From JASHVB01 sp963762885 (GTDB lineage Bacteria > Pseudomonadota > Alphaproteobacteria > Acetobacterales > Acetobacteraceae), in assembly GCA_963762885.1 (NCBI GenBank), contig CAVXNH010000047.1, positions 1 to 64,000 of the forward strand: a DNA stretch of 64,000 nucleotides, in the 5' to 3' direction. A program made the position numbers and the translations under genes. Under the pieces are notes generated by a model. It did no database searches and was not told where the DNA came from. It worked only from the letters and a program-made list of their open reading frames with translations. Numbering within the stretch: position 1 is the first letter of the stretch; each line of letters opens with the position of its first letter. This document shows, in pieces, positions 18,809-28,200 of this stretch.

Positions 18809-19250
18809 TCAAAACGAGCCGCACGCGGGTGCGGCCGTCATTCCGACCAGCGTCTGATCGAACTGCGCCGCGTAGGCGTTTCTGATGCGGCCGATCGCCA
18901 GAGGCGCTGGCGGCGGTATCCGGCAGAGCCGCCAGCAGGATCTTGGTGCGCTCACGTATCGTCTGGCTCGTGGCCGGATTCAGCCATGCGCCGATGCCGT
19001 CGAACACGGTGTAACCATTTGGCAGATTAGGGGTAACCACCCGTGCCAGGAAATCGTCCCAGGCCGGGTCGGTCACCTCGCCCTGGCCGTGGATGCTGCG
19101 ACCGAAGAACAATTGGAACACCTCCATGGGCGTGCCCTGCCCGGACGGACAGCTTCCGGCCTGGCTGGCGGGTGGCGGCACGGCGCATCCAGAGAGCATG
19201 CCGGCGAGGCACACGACCCAGGGCAGAAAGCCTCGCCGCGGCTGGGGCAT
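18809..19250 (-). CDS. DUF3574 lipoprotein, one frameshift near the C-terminus
   Basis: MPQPRRGFLPWVVCLAGMLSGC is a lipoprotein signal (here cited in two parts: MPQPRRGFLPW, then lipobox GMLSGC). The mature domain has METVFQLFFGRS-like MEVFQLFFGRSIHGQGEVTD, DGIGAWLNPATSQTIRERTK and, after an extra base near 18905, RIRNAYAAQFDQTLVGM with the end PACGSF. This is the DUF3574 pattern; function unknown. Outer-membrane or periplasmic lipoprotein by inference. Confidence 0.78.
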
Positions 19251-19365
19251 GCGCAATGCTCTTCCTGGTTCCGAATTGAAGCGCCCGATTGCGGACAGAT
19301 ATTGCCCGAATCCACAGTGTTTCGGCAGGATACCCCCACTGCGATTCGCATCCAATGAGGAAGCC

Positions 19366-19692
19366 ATGGCCAAGCAAGCAGCAGCAACCCCCGCCAAGAA
19401 GGCCGCCCCCGCCCAGGCGACCGTCACGCTCAAGCATATTGCCGCCGACCTGGCGGAGAAGCATGAGCTGACGAAGAAACAGGCCGAGGCGATGCTGAAC
19501 GACATGGTGGCGGTCACCACCCGCCACCTCAAAAAGGGCGACCGGATCCGCCTGACCGGTCTGGGCATCCTTCAGGTGCGCAAGCGTGCCGCACGCATGG
19601 GGCGCAACCCGGCGACCGGCGAGGCGATCAAGATCAAGGCGAGCAAGAAGATTGCCTTCCGTGCTTCGAAGGAACTGAAAGAGGGCGTCTGA
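19366..19692 (+). CDS. HU-family DNA-binding protein with Lys/Ala-rich N-terminal extension
   Basis: 108 residues. An N-terminal low-complexity KQAAATPAKKAAPAQ tail precedes a full HU/IHF fold: helices TLKHIAADLAEKHELTKKQ and AEAMLNDMVAVTTRHLKKG, then the DNA-binding arm with GRNPATGEAIKI and the end KKIAFRASKELKEGV. It would bend and compact DNA in the nucleoid. A GAGGAAGCC Shine-Dalgarno precedes ATG 19366. The basic extension resembles those of alphaproteobacterial HU-like proteins and may add non-specific DNA contacts. Confidence 0.92.
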   Translation: MAKQAAATPAKKAAPAQATVTLKHIAADLAEKHELTKKQAEAMLNDMVAVTTRHLKKGDRIRLTGLGILQVRKRAARMGRNPATGEAIKIKASKKIAFRASKELKEGV

Positions 19693-19916
19693 AGGCGGCG
19701 CCAGCCGGGCTCGGTCCTTGCGACCCGGCCCGGGTGGTTCGCTCTGCTGGTCGTTCGCCGCTTGCCGGTCACAAGGCGGGTGGCGTGGCGCTTGTTCCTG
19801 TCAGACGTAAATTTGCGGCATTATGTAGCAAACGCCACACGGCCTGCGTTCATCGCAACCCACACCGTCATCCCCGCGAAAGCGGGGACCCAACGGCATG
19901 GGTCCCCGCTTTCGCG

Positions 19917-21388
19917 CTAGGGCATGCGCACAAGTAATCTGGGAATTGGAATGTGATTGGCCCGACGCGGGGCGGATCGGCTTGGGTGTATCGCGGCAAC
20001 GGACACACAGGAGCCGCCATGGACTTGTCACTTGGGACATTCGGGGATGCGCGTCGCGACCAAAGGGGGGCGCGATCCTCGAACAGATGGTCGCGCGCAA
20101 GACGGTCTGCCTCAAACGGCTTGGCGGCGACCGTGGTGGCGAACTCGGAGCCGGGCGGTTCTTCGCCAACGAGCAGGTAACCACGACAAAGATCATCGCC
20201 TCCTGGAGCACGCAGACCGGCCCCGCCTGTGCCGGTCTGCATGTGTTGGCGATTGATGACAGCTGTGAAGTGAAGTTCCCGACCGCGGCGCAGCGCCGCC
20301 GCGGCCTCGGCCCGGTGAAGAAAGGCAATTCGTACGGCCTGCTGGTGCATTCGACGATCGCCGTCGACGCCAACAGCGGCGCCTGCCTCGGTCTGGTGGG
20401 CGGACAGATCTGGACCCGCCCTGGGGTAAACCCGATCCCGCATCGCGAGCGTCCGCTGGAGGAGCGCGAATCGATGCGCTGGCTGGATGCCGCCGCGCAG
20501 GCGAAGCAGGTGCTGCAACTGGCGGCGACGGTGACGATGGTGGACGATCGGGAGTCGGACATCTACGCCAAATGGGCCTCGGTGCCGACGGACGGCTTCG
20601 ATATGCTGACCCGGGTGATGAAGGACCGCCGGCTGGCCACCGGCGGCATGCTGTACGCCGCAGCGGCCGGTTTTCCAGTGGTGGGACAGCGCCAGATCAA
20701 TCTGCCGGCGCGCGATCCCGGCAAGCCGAAGCGAACCGCGGTGGTGGAGATGCGCTATGGCGAGGTGGAGATCCGCCGCCCGGACCAGGAACCCGACCGC
20801 TCGCTGCCGAAGCGCGTGCGGCTGCGGGTGGTCGAGGCGAAGGAGGTCGATCCGCCGGCGGACGTGGAACCGCTGCATTGGCGGCTGCTGACGACGCACG
20901 AGATCGCCGACGCGGGCGGCGCATGGCAGATCGTCGGCTGGTACCAGCGTCGCTGGGTTATCGAGCAATTGCACCGGGTGCTGAAATCCCAGGGACTGCA
21001 ACTGGAAGACAGCCAGGTCACCAAGGCCGAACGCTTGGAGAAGCTGACAGCGGCGGCGGTGAAGGCGGCCTGTATCGATATCCAACTGACGCAGGAGCGG
21101 GATGGCAAACATCAGCTGCCGGGCGCCACAGTGTTTACCGAGCCGGAGATGGACACCATCGAGGCGCTCGTCCCGACGCTCGAAGGCAAGACGGATCGGC
21201 AAAAGAACCCTCACCCGGCCCACAGCCTGGCGTGGGCAAGCTGGGTCGTCGCCCGTCTCGGCGGTTGGAACTGCTACTATAAGCCGCCAGGGCCGATCAC
21301 CTTCCGGCGGGGAATGGAAGCTTTCTACCAGATCCACCGCGGCAGGATGCTCGGGTTCGGACTGACGCCAGATGTGAGAATCCCCTAG
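19917..21388 (+). mobile_element. IS4-family (IS50/Tn5-like) insertion sequence, 1472 bp, 10-bp target duplication
   Basis: The direct repeats CGCTTTCGCG at 19907-19916 and 21389-21398 flank the element. The ends begin CTAGGG and are imperfectly inverted (CTAGGGCATGCGCACA against CTAGGGGATTCTCACA). The transposase stop codon TAG is the last codon inside the right end. A 10-bp duplication and a Tn5-type transposase fit the IS4 group. Confidence 0.93.
20019..21388 (+). CDS. IS4-family (Tn5-like) transposase, frameshift close to the N-terminus
   Basis: ATG 20019 after CAGGAG starts MDLSLGTFGDARRDQRGA, the Tn5 N-terminal DNA-binding pattern (E/D L..FGDARR..R). One G is missing near 20071, after which the frame continues ILEQMVARKTVCLKRLGGD. 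DDE residues: Asp in VLAIDDSCEVKF, Asp in TMVDDRESDIYA, and Glu within the YREK signature WYQRRWVIEQLHRVLKSQ. The C-terminal dimerisation region is complete to the TAG in the IS end. About 456 residues. Confidence 0.92.
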
Positions 21389-21497
21389 CGCTTTCGCGGG
21401 GATGACGATCCTTTGTGGCGTTTGCTGCATAATGCCGAAAATTTTAGCCCGTAACGACGCGGGCTTTGGCGCCGTTGCCGGCGAACGTGTCGGCCAC

Positions 21498-22220
21498 TCA
21501 GGCGAAAAGCAGCGCCGGCGGGGAACCTGCCGGATGGGCATGGTCGAACACCACCCAGGCATGGTGATGCTGCGCTGTATTGGTGCGCTCGCCCATGTCG
21601 AACCAGCGGATCCGTTTCATCAGCACCACGACGGCTGAGAACGGGGCTGCCGACATCATATCGGCGGCACGCCGTCCGGCGATCCATTGCAGGCGGACCA
21701 GCAGCGCGAGTTGGCCCTGCACCGAGGCAGTCAGTTCCAGCGCATGCCGCAAAAACTCCAGCATCGCCTTAGGCGATCTCGATTGCTCTTCATGCGATCC
21801 GGTGTCGCCATAGGGCGGGTTCGTCACAATGCTGCGGCACCCGCCGGGCACCGTGCGACAGGCAAGGAAATCGACGCCTGGCGTGCCAAAGCCGCGATCC
21901 ATAATGTCGGTGGAAACAACCTGGTAACCGTGTGCATCGAGTACGCGGGACATCGCGCCATCGCCGCAACAGGGTTCCCAAACCGGGCCGCGGAAGCGGA
22001 CGTGCCGTAGCAATGCCTCGGTGACCGAGTCCGGCGTGGCGTAGAAATCGCGCCGCTTCCGATCGTAACCCGAATAATGGATCGCACGACGCTCGGCTGG
22101 CGCGGGCAGGGCGGGTTGAGGCTCCGCGGTTTCCAGGGATGCGGCGGCTCGGGACAGCAGATTGGGCTGCTGTAGCCTCGGTTTACGCAACGCGTCGGCA
22201 ATAGCGTCGGACTGAAGCAT
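21498..22220 (-). CDS. SAM-dependent DNA methyltransferase (NPPY-type)
   Basis: 240 residues from ATG 22220. FYATPDSVTEALLRHV and VWEPCCGDGAMSRVL form the SAM-binding motif I; STDIMDRGFG is the acidic motif. TNPPYGDTG is the catalytic motif IV of N6-adenine/N4-cytosine methyltransferases. A region resembling AlkB/phage methyltransferase partners follows (LLVRLQWIAGRR, MKRIRWFDMGE, HHHAWVVFDH). Such short stand-alone enzymes are common in prophages and defence islands. No cognate endonuclease is adjacent. It lies beside an IS, which suggests an acquired origin. Confidence 0.83.
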   Translation of the reverse strand: MLQSDAIADALRKPRLQQPNLLSRAAASLETAEPQPALPAPAERRAIHYSGYDRKRRDFYATPDSVTEALLRHVRFRGPVWEPCCGDGAMSRVLDAHGYQVVSTDIMDRGFGTPGVDFLACRTVPGGCRSIVTNPPYGDTGSHEEQSRSPKAMLEFLRHALELTASVQGQLALLVRLQWIAGRRAADMMSAAPFSAVVVLMKRIRWFDMGERTNTAQHHHAWVVFDHAHPAGSPPALLFA

Positions 22221-22389
22221 GTCTCGATCCCATCGAATGCTTTGCGAACGACATCGGAATCGCTCGCACCCTGGAGCCTCGATCCATACGGATGGTACAC
22301 CGAGTCTGTCGAGACGGTTGGGGGTATCGGAAGTGAATCCGGCCGGAATTGAGAGCCTCCTGTCATTGCGCGCCACGCAATGACAGTGG

Positions 22390-23274
22390 TCAGCCCCCGA
22401 CGACGACTTCGATCGGCCCGGGGGCAGCCTCGACGGATAGCGGTGCGTACCCGGCCGAGTTGCCATCGGCCTGGACTGGGATCGCCGCGTTGCCGACAAC
22501 GTCCACCCGCCGCGCCCGGACCTGCCGCACCCCGGGCGAACGCCCCAGCAAATTGAGCGGTAAGGCGGCGCCATACATCAGGGTGGCGCACGCGCCGCGG
22601 TGGCGGAACAGCGACACCACGAAATCCGGATCGGCGGATACCGCATCGGCAGCCAACAGATAGTGGCCACCATAGAACCGGCCCTTGCTGACGATGACGC
22701 TCGCCGCCTGCGTCTCCTCGTCATCATCCAGCCGCACGGTGATCTGCGGATAGGCGTAGGAAACCGAGTCGTGCAGCGTTTGCAACACGTAGGCGCCACG
22801 GCCGAACGCCCGTTTCAGCGGTACGGGCAGCCGGTGGACGACATGCGCGTCGAACCCGATGCCGAACATCTGCACGAACAGACGCGAGCAATCCGCACCT
22901 TGCGCCACACCCGGCCAGAGCCGCGCGGGTCCGTCCGAACGCCAATGCGGCCGCCACGGCGCGGGGTGCGAAGGGCAGCGCCAGTTCGTGCGCCAGGACG
23001 TTGGCAGTGCCCAGCGGGATCACCCCCAAGCGGGCGCCGGTGCCCAGCAGACCGCTGGCCACCTCGGCGATCGTGCCGTCGCCGCCAGCCGCCACCACCA
23101 TTTTTTCCCCCGCGCTGCCGCCTCTCGCGCCAGGCCGGCGGCGTCGCCGGCACACCGCGTTTCGGCCACGTCGAGCCGGACGCCATTATGAACCAGCACG
23201 TCCAACACGCGCCAAAGCAGCGCAGCGCGACGGCGGCCGGCGACCGGATTGAACACGATCATCATGCCGGGCAT
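22390..23274 (-). CDS. Diacylglycerol kinase-family (DAGK_cat/LCB5) lipid kinase, two frameshifts
   Basis: MPGMMIVFNPVAGRRRAALL is the N-terminal strand and phosphate loop. After a missing G in a G run (near 23106) the frame gives MVVAAGGDGTIAEVASGLLG, containing the catalytic GGDGT, and LGVIPLGTANVLAHELALP. A second shift near 22920 leads to the C-terminal beta-sandwich (QMFGIGFDAHVVHRLP, RFYGGHYLLAADA). It phosphorylates diacylglycerol or a related lipid. It is divergent from the LpxH-like/GT4 gene pair, which suggests a role in envelope lipid metabolism. Confidence 0.87.
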
Positions 23275-23483
23275 GATCCTGGAGCGTACAGGCGGGGGGC
23301 TAGTGGGCGGGACGCATCGGCCGCGATCCCCAAGCTGCGAAGCTTTCTACTTCGCAGAGTTTCGCGGCAATCGAATGACAGATTTATTATTGAAGTATTA
23401 CCTTCACAAATTCTCCTAAGACCAAGTTTCGTCATGGAATCTTAACCCCATCCACAAGCGCATGCGACTATCTACTGGCCCCC

Positions 23484-24301
23484 ATGAACGCGTTATCCAC
23501 ACCGGGCGCGCGGCCAGCTTACCGCAGCGTCTTCATTTCGGACACGCATCTCGGCACGCGCGGCTGCCGCAGCGACTTCCTCGCGGATTTCCTGCGCCGC
23601 ATGAGTTGCCAGCATCTGTTTCTGGTCGGCGACATCATCGACGGTTGGCGGTTGCGCAAGTCATGGTACTGGGACGAATTCCATGACGACGTGCTGCGCC
23701 AGATCGTCAAGCATGCTCGCAACGGTGCAGAGGTCACCTACATCCCCGGCAATCACGATGAGATGTTCCGCGCCTGGTTGCCGCTTGGTCTGGAGATTTC
23801 CGGAATCAAGTTGCGGTCCGAAGCGGTGCACGTGACCGCCGTCGGGCCAACGGTTGCTGATCATGCACGGTGACGAGTTCGACTCGGTCGTGCGCTATGC
23901 GCGCTTCCTCGCCTTGCTCGGCGATGGCGCCTACACCGTCGCGCTGACGTTGAACCGCTGGTTCAACGTGCTGCGCCGGCGATCTGGGCTACCCTTACTG
24001 GTCGCTGTCGGCGTGGTTGAAGCGCCAGGTGAAGGAAGCTGTGAAGGCGGTCGACCGGTTCGAAACCGCGCTGGCCGGCGAGGCGCGCCGACGCGGCTTC
24101 GATGGCGTGGTGTGTGGCCATATCCACCACGCCGAGATGCGCGAGGTCGGCGGCGTTCTGTACTTGAACGACGGCGACTGGGTGGAAAGCTGCACCGCCC
24201 TGGTGGAACACCACGACGGACGCCTGGAACTGATCGACTGGGTGGCGTTGAACCGGCTGTCGTTCCTCGCGCCTCGGGCGCGGGTGGCACAACCTGCCTG
24301 A
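23484..24301 (+). CDS. LpxH/YbbF-like metallophosphoesterase, two frameshifts
   Basis: Calcineurin-like phosphoesterase of the UDP-2,3-diacylglucosamine diphosphatase family. The metal motifs occur in order across frames: SVFISDTHLGTRG, FLVGDIIDGWRLRK, YIPGNHDEMFR, LIMHGDEFDSVVRY and VVCGHIHHAEM, ending LNDGDWVESCTALVEH. The frame changes near 23855 and 23985. The family hydrolyses UDP-diacylglucosamine or other phosphate esters at the membrane face. It is followed 31 bp later by a GT4 gene, a pairing common in alphaproteobacteria. Confidence 0.9.
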
Positions 24302-24332
24302 CACCCTGGTCCTGAATTTCGCTGGCGAGCCG

Positions 24333-25397
24333 ATGCTGCCGCCCGCCCCCTCCCACCGCATCCTGATCGTTACCGACGCGTGGCGGCCGCAGGTGAACGG
24401 CGTGGTGCGCACGCTGACCACGGTGGCCGAGGAACTGCGTGCCATGGGCCACGTGGTGGAGGTGATCGGCCCCGACCGCTTCCGCACCCTCCCCTGCCCG
24501 ACCTATCCCGACATCGCGCTGTCCGTATGGCCGCGACGCCGGCTGGTCCGCATGATCGAGGCGTTCGGGCCGGACGCGCTGCATATTGCGACCGAGGGTC
24601 CGCTGGGGATCGCCGCCCGGCGCTGGGCGCGGCGGCACGGCAAGGCGTTCACCACCGCATTCCACACCCGCTTCGCCGAGTACATCCAGGCACGGCTGCA
24701 CCTGCCGACGCGGCCGATCTACGCCTGGATGCGGCGGTTTCACGGGGCTGGCCAGGGAACAATGGTGGCGACCGCAAGTCTGCGCGAAGAGCTGACCCGG
24801 CGCGGGTTCAGCAATATCCGTCCCTGGTCGCGCGGCGTGGACCTGACACTGTTCAAGCCGGAACCGCGTGAGGACTGGGGGCTGCCGGGGCCAGTGTTCC
24901 TCTACGTTGGCCGGGTCGCCGTGGAGAAGAACATTGCCGCATTTCTGAACCTTGACCTGCCCGGATCGAAGGTCGTGGTGGGCGGCGGGCCGCTACTGAA
25001 TTCCCTACAGCGGGAGTATCCGAACGTGCTGTTCACCGGCCCCCGCTATGGCGAGGCGCTGGCGCGCGCCTATGCCGGTGCGGACGTATTCGTGTTCCCG
25101 TCGCTGACCGACACGTTCGGACTGGTGATCCTGGAAGCGCTGGCCTGCGGCACACCGGTAGCGGCATTCCCGGTGACCGGACCGAAGGACGTCATGGCCG
25201 ACGCGGCGGCCAACATCGGCGCGGTCAACACGGACCTGCGGGCGGCTGCTCTCGCGGCGCTGGACGCCGATCGCACAGCCTGCCGGGCGCACGCAGAGCG
25301 CTATTCCTGGCGCGCCTGTGCTGAGATCTTCCTGTCCCATCTGGTGCCTATGGCGGGGACCGCCGAAGCGTCCGCTGCGGTCATCGCTGCGGCGTAG
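24333..25397 (+). CDS. Glycosyltransferase family 4
   Basis: 354 residues, intact. The GT-B N-domain begins RILIVTDAWRPQVNGVVRTL and has VEVIGPDRFRTLP and HIATEGPLGIAARRW. The C-domain has FLYVGRVAVEKNI and the retaining GT4 donor signature DVFVFPSLTDTFGLVILEA followed by ACGTPVAA. The closest style is that of MgtA/SqdX-type lipid glycosyltransferases acting on diacylglycerol or lipid-linked acceptors. Context (LpxH-like upstream, DAG-kinase divergent) supports envelope glycolipid synthesis. Confidence 0.92.
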   Translation: MLPPAPSHRILIVTDAWRPQVNGVVRTLTTVAEELRAMGHVVEVIGPDRFRTLPCPTYPDIALSVWPRRRLVRMIEAFGPDALHIATEGPLGIAARRWARRHGKAFTTAFHTRFAEYIQARLHLPTRPIYAWMRRFHGAGQGTMVATASLREELTRRGFSNIRPWSRGVDLTLFKPEPREDWGLPGPVFLYVGRVAVEKNIAAFLNLDLPGSKVVVGGGPLLNSLQREYPNVLFTGPRYGEALARAYAGADVFVFPSLTDTFGLVILEALACGTPVAAFPVTGPKDVMADAAANIGAVNTDLRAAALAALDADRTACRAHAERYSWRACAEIFLSHLVPMAGTAEASAAVIAAA

Positions 25398-25443
25398 TGT
25401 TCTGACCCTGACAGGCGATCCCACGTCCAATTCCGATAAGAAG

Positions 25444-25478
25444 CCTCCCCCTCTCCCGAGGGAGGGGGTTGGGGGGAG
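25444..25478. terminator. C/G-rich hairpin after the GT4 gene
   Basis: CCTCCCCCTCTCCC pairs with GGGAGGGGG around GA, continuing with TTGGGGGGAGG. It sits between the convergent GT4 and haloperoxidase-like genes. It resembles the hairpins at 292 and 45905. Confidence 0.45.
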
Positions 25479-25579
25479 GACCTTCTTTTCTTGCGAGTTG
25501 GTCAACTCGCCATGACACTGGGACGCTGGGCATGAAGCGTTGGGATCGCAACACTGGCATCAGCCACAATCAGGCTGTC

Positions 25580-27331
25580 TTACGCGCGGTTGCCACGCCA
25601 AACGCCAGCCGCAGACCGCCTGATCAGACCGAGAATCAACAGCCCTCCGGCCAGCACCGGCAGCATCGGCGGCTCCGGCACCAAGGCCTCGCCGACAGCA
25701 TCTCCGAGCGCCAGCGCGTTCTCGACCGCCAACGGGGTGTGGATACCCCCGACCACCCGGCTGAACTCGGCGCCGAGATAGCCGGACGATGCCTGCGAGA
25801 AGCTGCTGAAATCCTCGGTGATCGGACAGATCAGCGGACTGGCGTTGTAGTTCGGGTCGGACACCGCGTACCCGCCATATTCGGTCGGCGCGTTGTTGCA
25901 TCCAAAAGCGCCCGGTGTGTTGACTGAGTAGAACACGCTGTTCAGCGTGCATCCGATGACGTTGCCATACTGATCCACGGTCGGCTTGCCGATGTTGCAA
26001 TAGGAATTGGACGTCGAGCTGAACGCGATGTCGTCGGTGCCGAATAACGCCGCCAGCACCGTGGCGGCAGCGCCGCTGAACGCTGGATGCCCGGCGACGT
26101 AGTCCGGATGCGGCGGCGTATTGATCAGCGAAGTCCATGTGCTATCGCAGACTTGCCAAGCCGTGATGTAGGGATTCCAGTTGTCGCAATCGCGGATTGC
26201 CGTAATCGGCCGCCAAAGGTTGTAATTGTATTTGACCGCCCAGGTGGCGATGCCGGCATCATACAACGCCTCGCCGACCAGGGCGTCCTCCTGCGCATGC
26301 TGCAGCAAACCCAGGCCCTGGCCCGCGGCGGCATTGTCGGCGATCTGCAGCCAATGTCCGGGGGGTTGAAACGTGCCGCCCGGATCGTTCCAAAACAACG
26401 CCGCGGCGGCCTCTTGCGATGACTCCGGATAGAAGCCGTGTGCTTCGCACACCGTTTCGATACCCGATGGCAGCGCCGTTCCCGACCCCTCGCATTCGGT
26501 CTGCAACACCTGAAGCGCATAGGCTTGCGACGTGATCGACAGCGGCGGAGGCACCGCCGCCTCCAACCCGCTGATCGTCGCATTGCTCAAACCGGCCGGC
26601 ATCACCGTCCCCCAGGTCGGCGTCATCGCCGGCCGGGTGGCGGGAGGGACATACACGCCAGCCAATCCCTCGTTCGGCGGCACATAGGGCGTGAGGGTCT
26701 CGAGGTTCGCCGCCGTGGACCCATCGTTGGCATGCGCCGCGATCATGGCGTCGCCCGCCGCGGCGCCGAGTTCGGTCCCGAGGGTGATGTCGGTCCCGCC
26801 GCCCAGGTTCGCCAACTCGTTCGAGAGCCCCGAAATGTCGGACGCAATGATGGCCATCTGGGCCGTGCTCGGGCCGATCAGCGTATTCGCATACGGCGAC
26901 GTCGCACCGTAATATGAGGCGCCGGTCTGGCCTTCATACTGCTGATACAGCGAGCCGGCGCCATACAGGCTGCCCATCACGGTGACCGCGGCCTGTAGCG
27001 CCGCGGCCTGGGGCGAGGCATTCGCGACCGGTCCGCCGGCATAGGCGATCGGCGCGTCAGGGCTGCCGCTGGCCGCATTGACCGCGTCGAACATGGCGCC
27101 ATCGACCATGGCGATCTCGCGCGCCACCTCCGGTGGGCCGTCGATCAATGAGGCCGAGCTGTTCTGGATGATGTTGAGCAAGGCGTCGTCGACATCGGCG
27201 ATGACGTCGGCCCGCGCGGGTCCGGGCGCTGCGAACAGGAGGACACACGCCAGCAACCCGCCGGCCACGGAGCAATACGCCCGCCGCAGAAAGGAGCCTG
27301 ACGCACGTCCCTGGACCGTGGGTGGTACCAT
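25580..27331 (-). CDS. Vanadium-dependent haloperoxidase/PAP2-like secreted protein with PEP-CTERM anchor
   Basis: About 583 residues. The signal peptide YCSVAGGLLACVLLFAAPGP ends in ARA. The vanadate/phosphate-binding elements of the haloperoxidase/PAP2 superfamily are visible: Lys/Arg in KYNYNLWRPITAIR, Ser/Gly/His in HPDYVAGHPAFSGAA, and Arg/His in SRVVGGIHTPLAVENA. The C-terminus VPEPPMLPVLAGGLL plus ILGLIRR is a PEP-CTERM sorting tail (PEP motif, helix, Arg cluster), so the protein should be processed by an exosortase. GTG at 27364 is an alternative start; neither start has a strong Shine-Dalgarno. Halide oxidation or acid phosphatase activity are both possible. Confidence 0.87.
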   Translation of the reverse strand: MVPPTVQGRASGSFLRRAYCSVAGGLLACVLLFAAPGPARADVIADVDDALLNIIQNSSASLIDGPPEVAREIAMVDGAMFDAVNAASGSPDAPIAYAGGPVANASPQAAALQAAVTVMGSLYGAGSLYQQYEGQTGASYYGATSPYANTLIGPSTAQMAIIASDISGLSNELANLGGGTDITLGTELGAAAGDAMIAAHANDGSTAANLETLTPYVPPNEGLAGVYVPPATRPAMTPTWGTVMPAGLSNATISGLEAAVPPPLSITSQAYALQVLQTECEGSGTALPSGIETVCEAHGFYPESSQEAAAALFWNDPGGTFQPPGHWLQIADNAAAGQGLGLLQHAQEDALVGEALYDAGIATWAVKYNYNLWRPITAIRDCDNWNPYITAWQVCDSTWTSLINTPPHPDYVAGHPAFSGAAATVLAALFGTDDIAFSSTSNSYCNIGKPTVDQYGNVIGCTLNSVFYSVNTPGAFGCNNAPTEYGGYAVSDPNYNASPLICPITEDFSSFSQASSGYLGAEFSRVVGGIHTPLAVENALALGDAVGEALVPEPPMLPVLAGGLLILGLIRRSAAGVWRGNRA

Positions 27332-27648
27332 TGTTGGTATTGTACCAGACCGAAGGGGCCGCACCGAACGCCCGCCGATCGTGGCAGCCCCAGATCAATA
27401 TTGAGCACGAATGAGAACCGTTCGGAAAGGGACAAATTTCGGGACGTAGGCGATAGTCTCGCACCGCGGCTTCGATGTCACGGCATGAAGTCGAATTGGT
27501 CCCCGCCATCGGCGCCACTCGGAAGGGCCGCTTGGCGGCGGCACCCTGGAACTGGCCGCGGCCGGTTCTCCGCCCTTCTGTTTGCTCGCGATTACGCGCT
27601 TGGCGCATGGCTCGCACTGTTCGGGCAGTCAGGCTAAACTTCGGCACG

Positions 27649-28200
27649 ATGCGTGCCGTGGCCATCCTGCCGTTCCTCGCAAGTCTCGCCGCTGCCCAGG
27701 CGCAATATCCGTCTGGCTACCCGGGTTATCCCGGTTACGGGGCGCCCGTCGCACCGCCGGCGCCATCATATGCCACGAACGGGGCGCCGGCCTCGCTCGC
27801 CCGGGCCATGGTGGAGGCGCACAATGCGGTGCGAGCCCGGGTCGGCGACCCGCCATTGATCTGGTCGGCGCAATTGGCCGCGGTGGCTCAGGACTGGGCA
27901 AACCGCCTGGTCGCTACGGGAACGTTCGCCCACCGCCCGGACAATCGCTACGGCGAGAACCTCTACGCGATCTCGGGCGGCGCGGCCTCACCCGGGCAGG
28001 TGGTCGCGACCTGGGCCGGCGAAGGGCGCGGCTACGATCCCAGCCGCAACACCTGCGCTGGCGTCTGCGGCCACTACACCCAGATCGTCTGGCGCTCGAC
28101 GCGCAGTGTCGGCTGCGGTGTCGCAACCGATCCGGAACGCGAGGTGTGGGTGTGCGACTACGACCCACCCGGCAACCTCGTCGGCTTCCGGGCCTATTAG
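27649..28200 (+). CDS. Secreted CAP-domain (SCP/PR1-like) protein
   Basis: 183 residues. The signal peptide MRAVAILPFLASLAAAQA is followed by a Tyr/Gly/Pro-rich linker (YPSGYPGYPGYGAPVAPP) and a full CAP domain: MVEAHNAVRARVGDPPLIW, GTFAHRPDNRYGENLYA with His and Glu, and the signature GHYTQIVWRSTRSVGCGVA, ending VWVCDYDPPGN. Bacterial CAP proteins are extracytoplasmic with mostly unknown roles. Its stop codon overlaps that of the convergent MaoC gene. Confidence 0.92.
   Translation: MRAVAILPFLASLAAAQAQYPSGYPGYPGYGAPVAPPAPSYATNGAPASLARAMVEAHNAVRARVGDPPLIWSAQLAAVAQDWANRLVATGTFAHRPDNRYGENLYAISGGAASPGQVVATWAGEGRGYDPSRNTCAGVCGHYTQIVWRSTRSVGCGVATDPEREVWVCDYDPPGNLVGFRAY

Larger units (their letters stand above)
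19808..21443. repeat. Palindromic repeat unit split by the IS4-family insertion
   Basis: Joined without the IS and one target copy, the sequence has outer arms (GCGGCATTATGTAGCAAACG at 19815 and its near-complement at 21421-21440) around a REP-like 60-bp palindrome CGTCATCCCCGCGAAAGCGG...CGCTTTCGCGGGGATGACG. A second 60-bp copy is at 49809-49868. So the target was itself a dispersed palindrome. Confidence 0.8.

Noticed and set aside
19868..21562. A 564-codon minus-strand frame over the IS4 element
   Set aside because: Antisense to a clear Tn5-like transposase; composition is His/Arg/Leu-rich shadow sequence.
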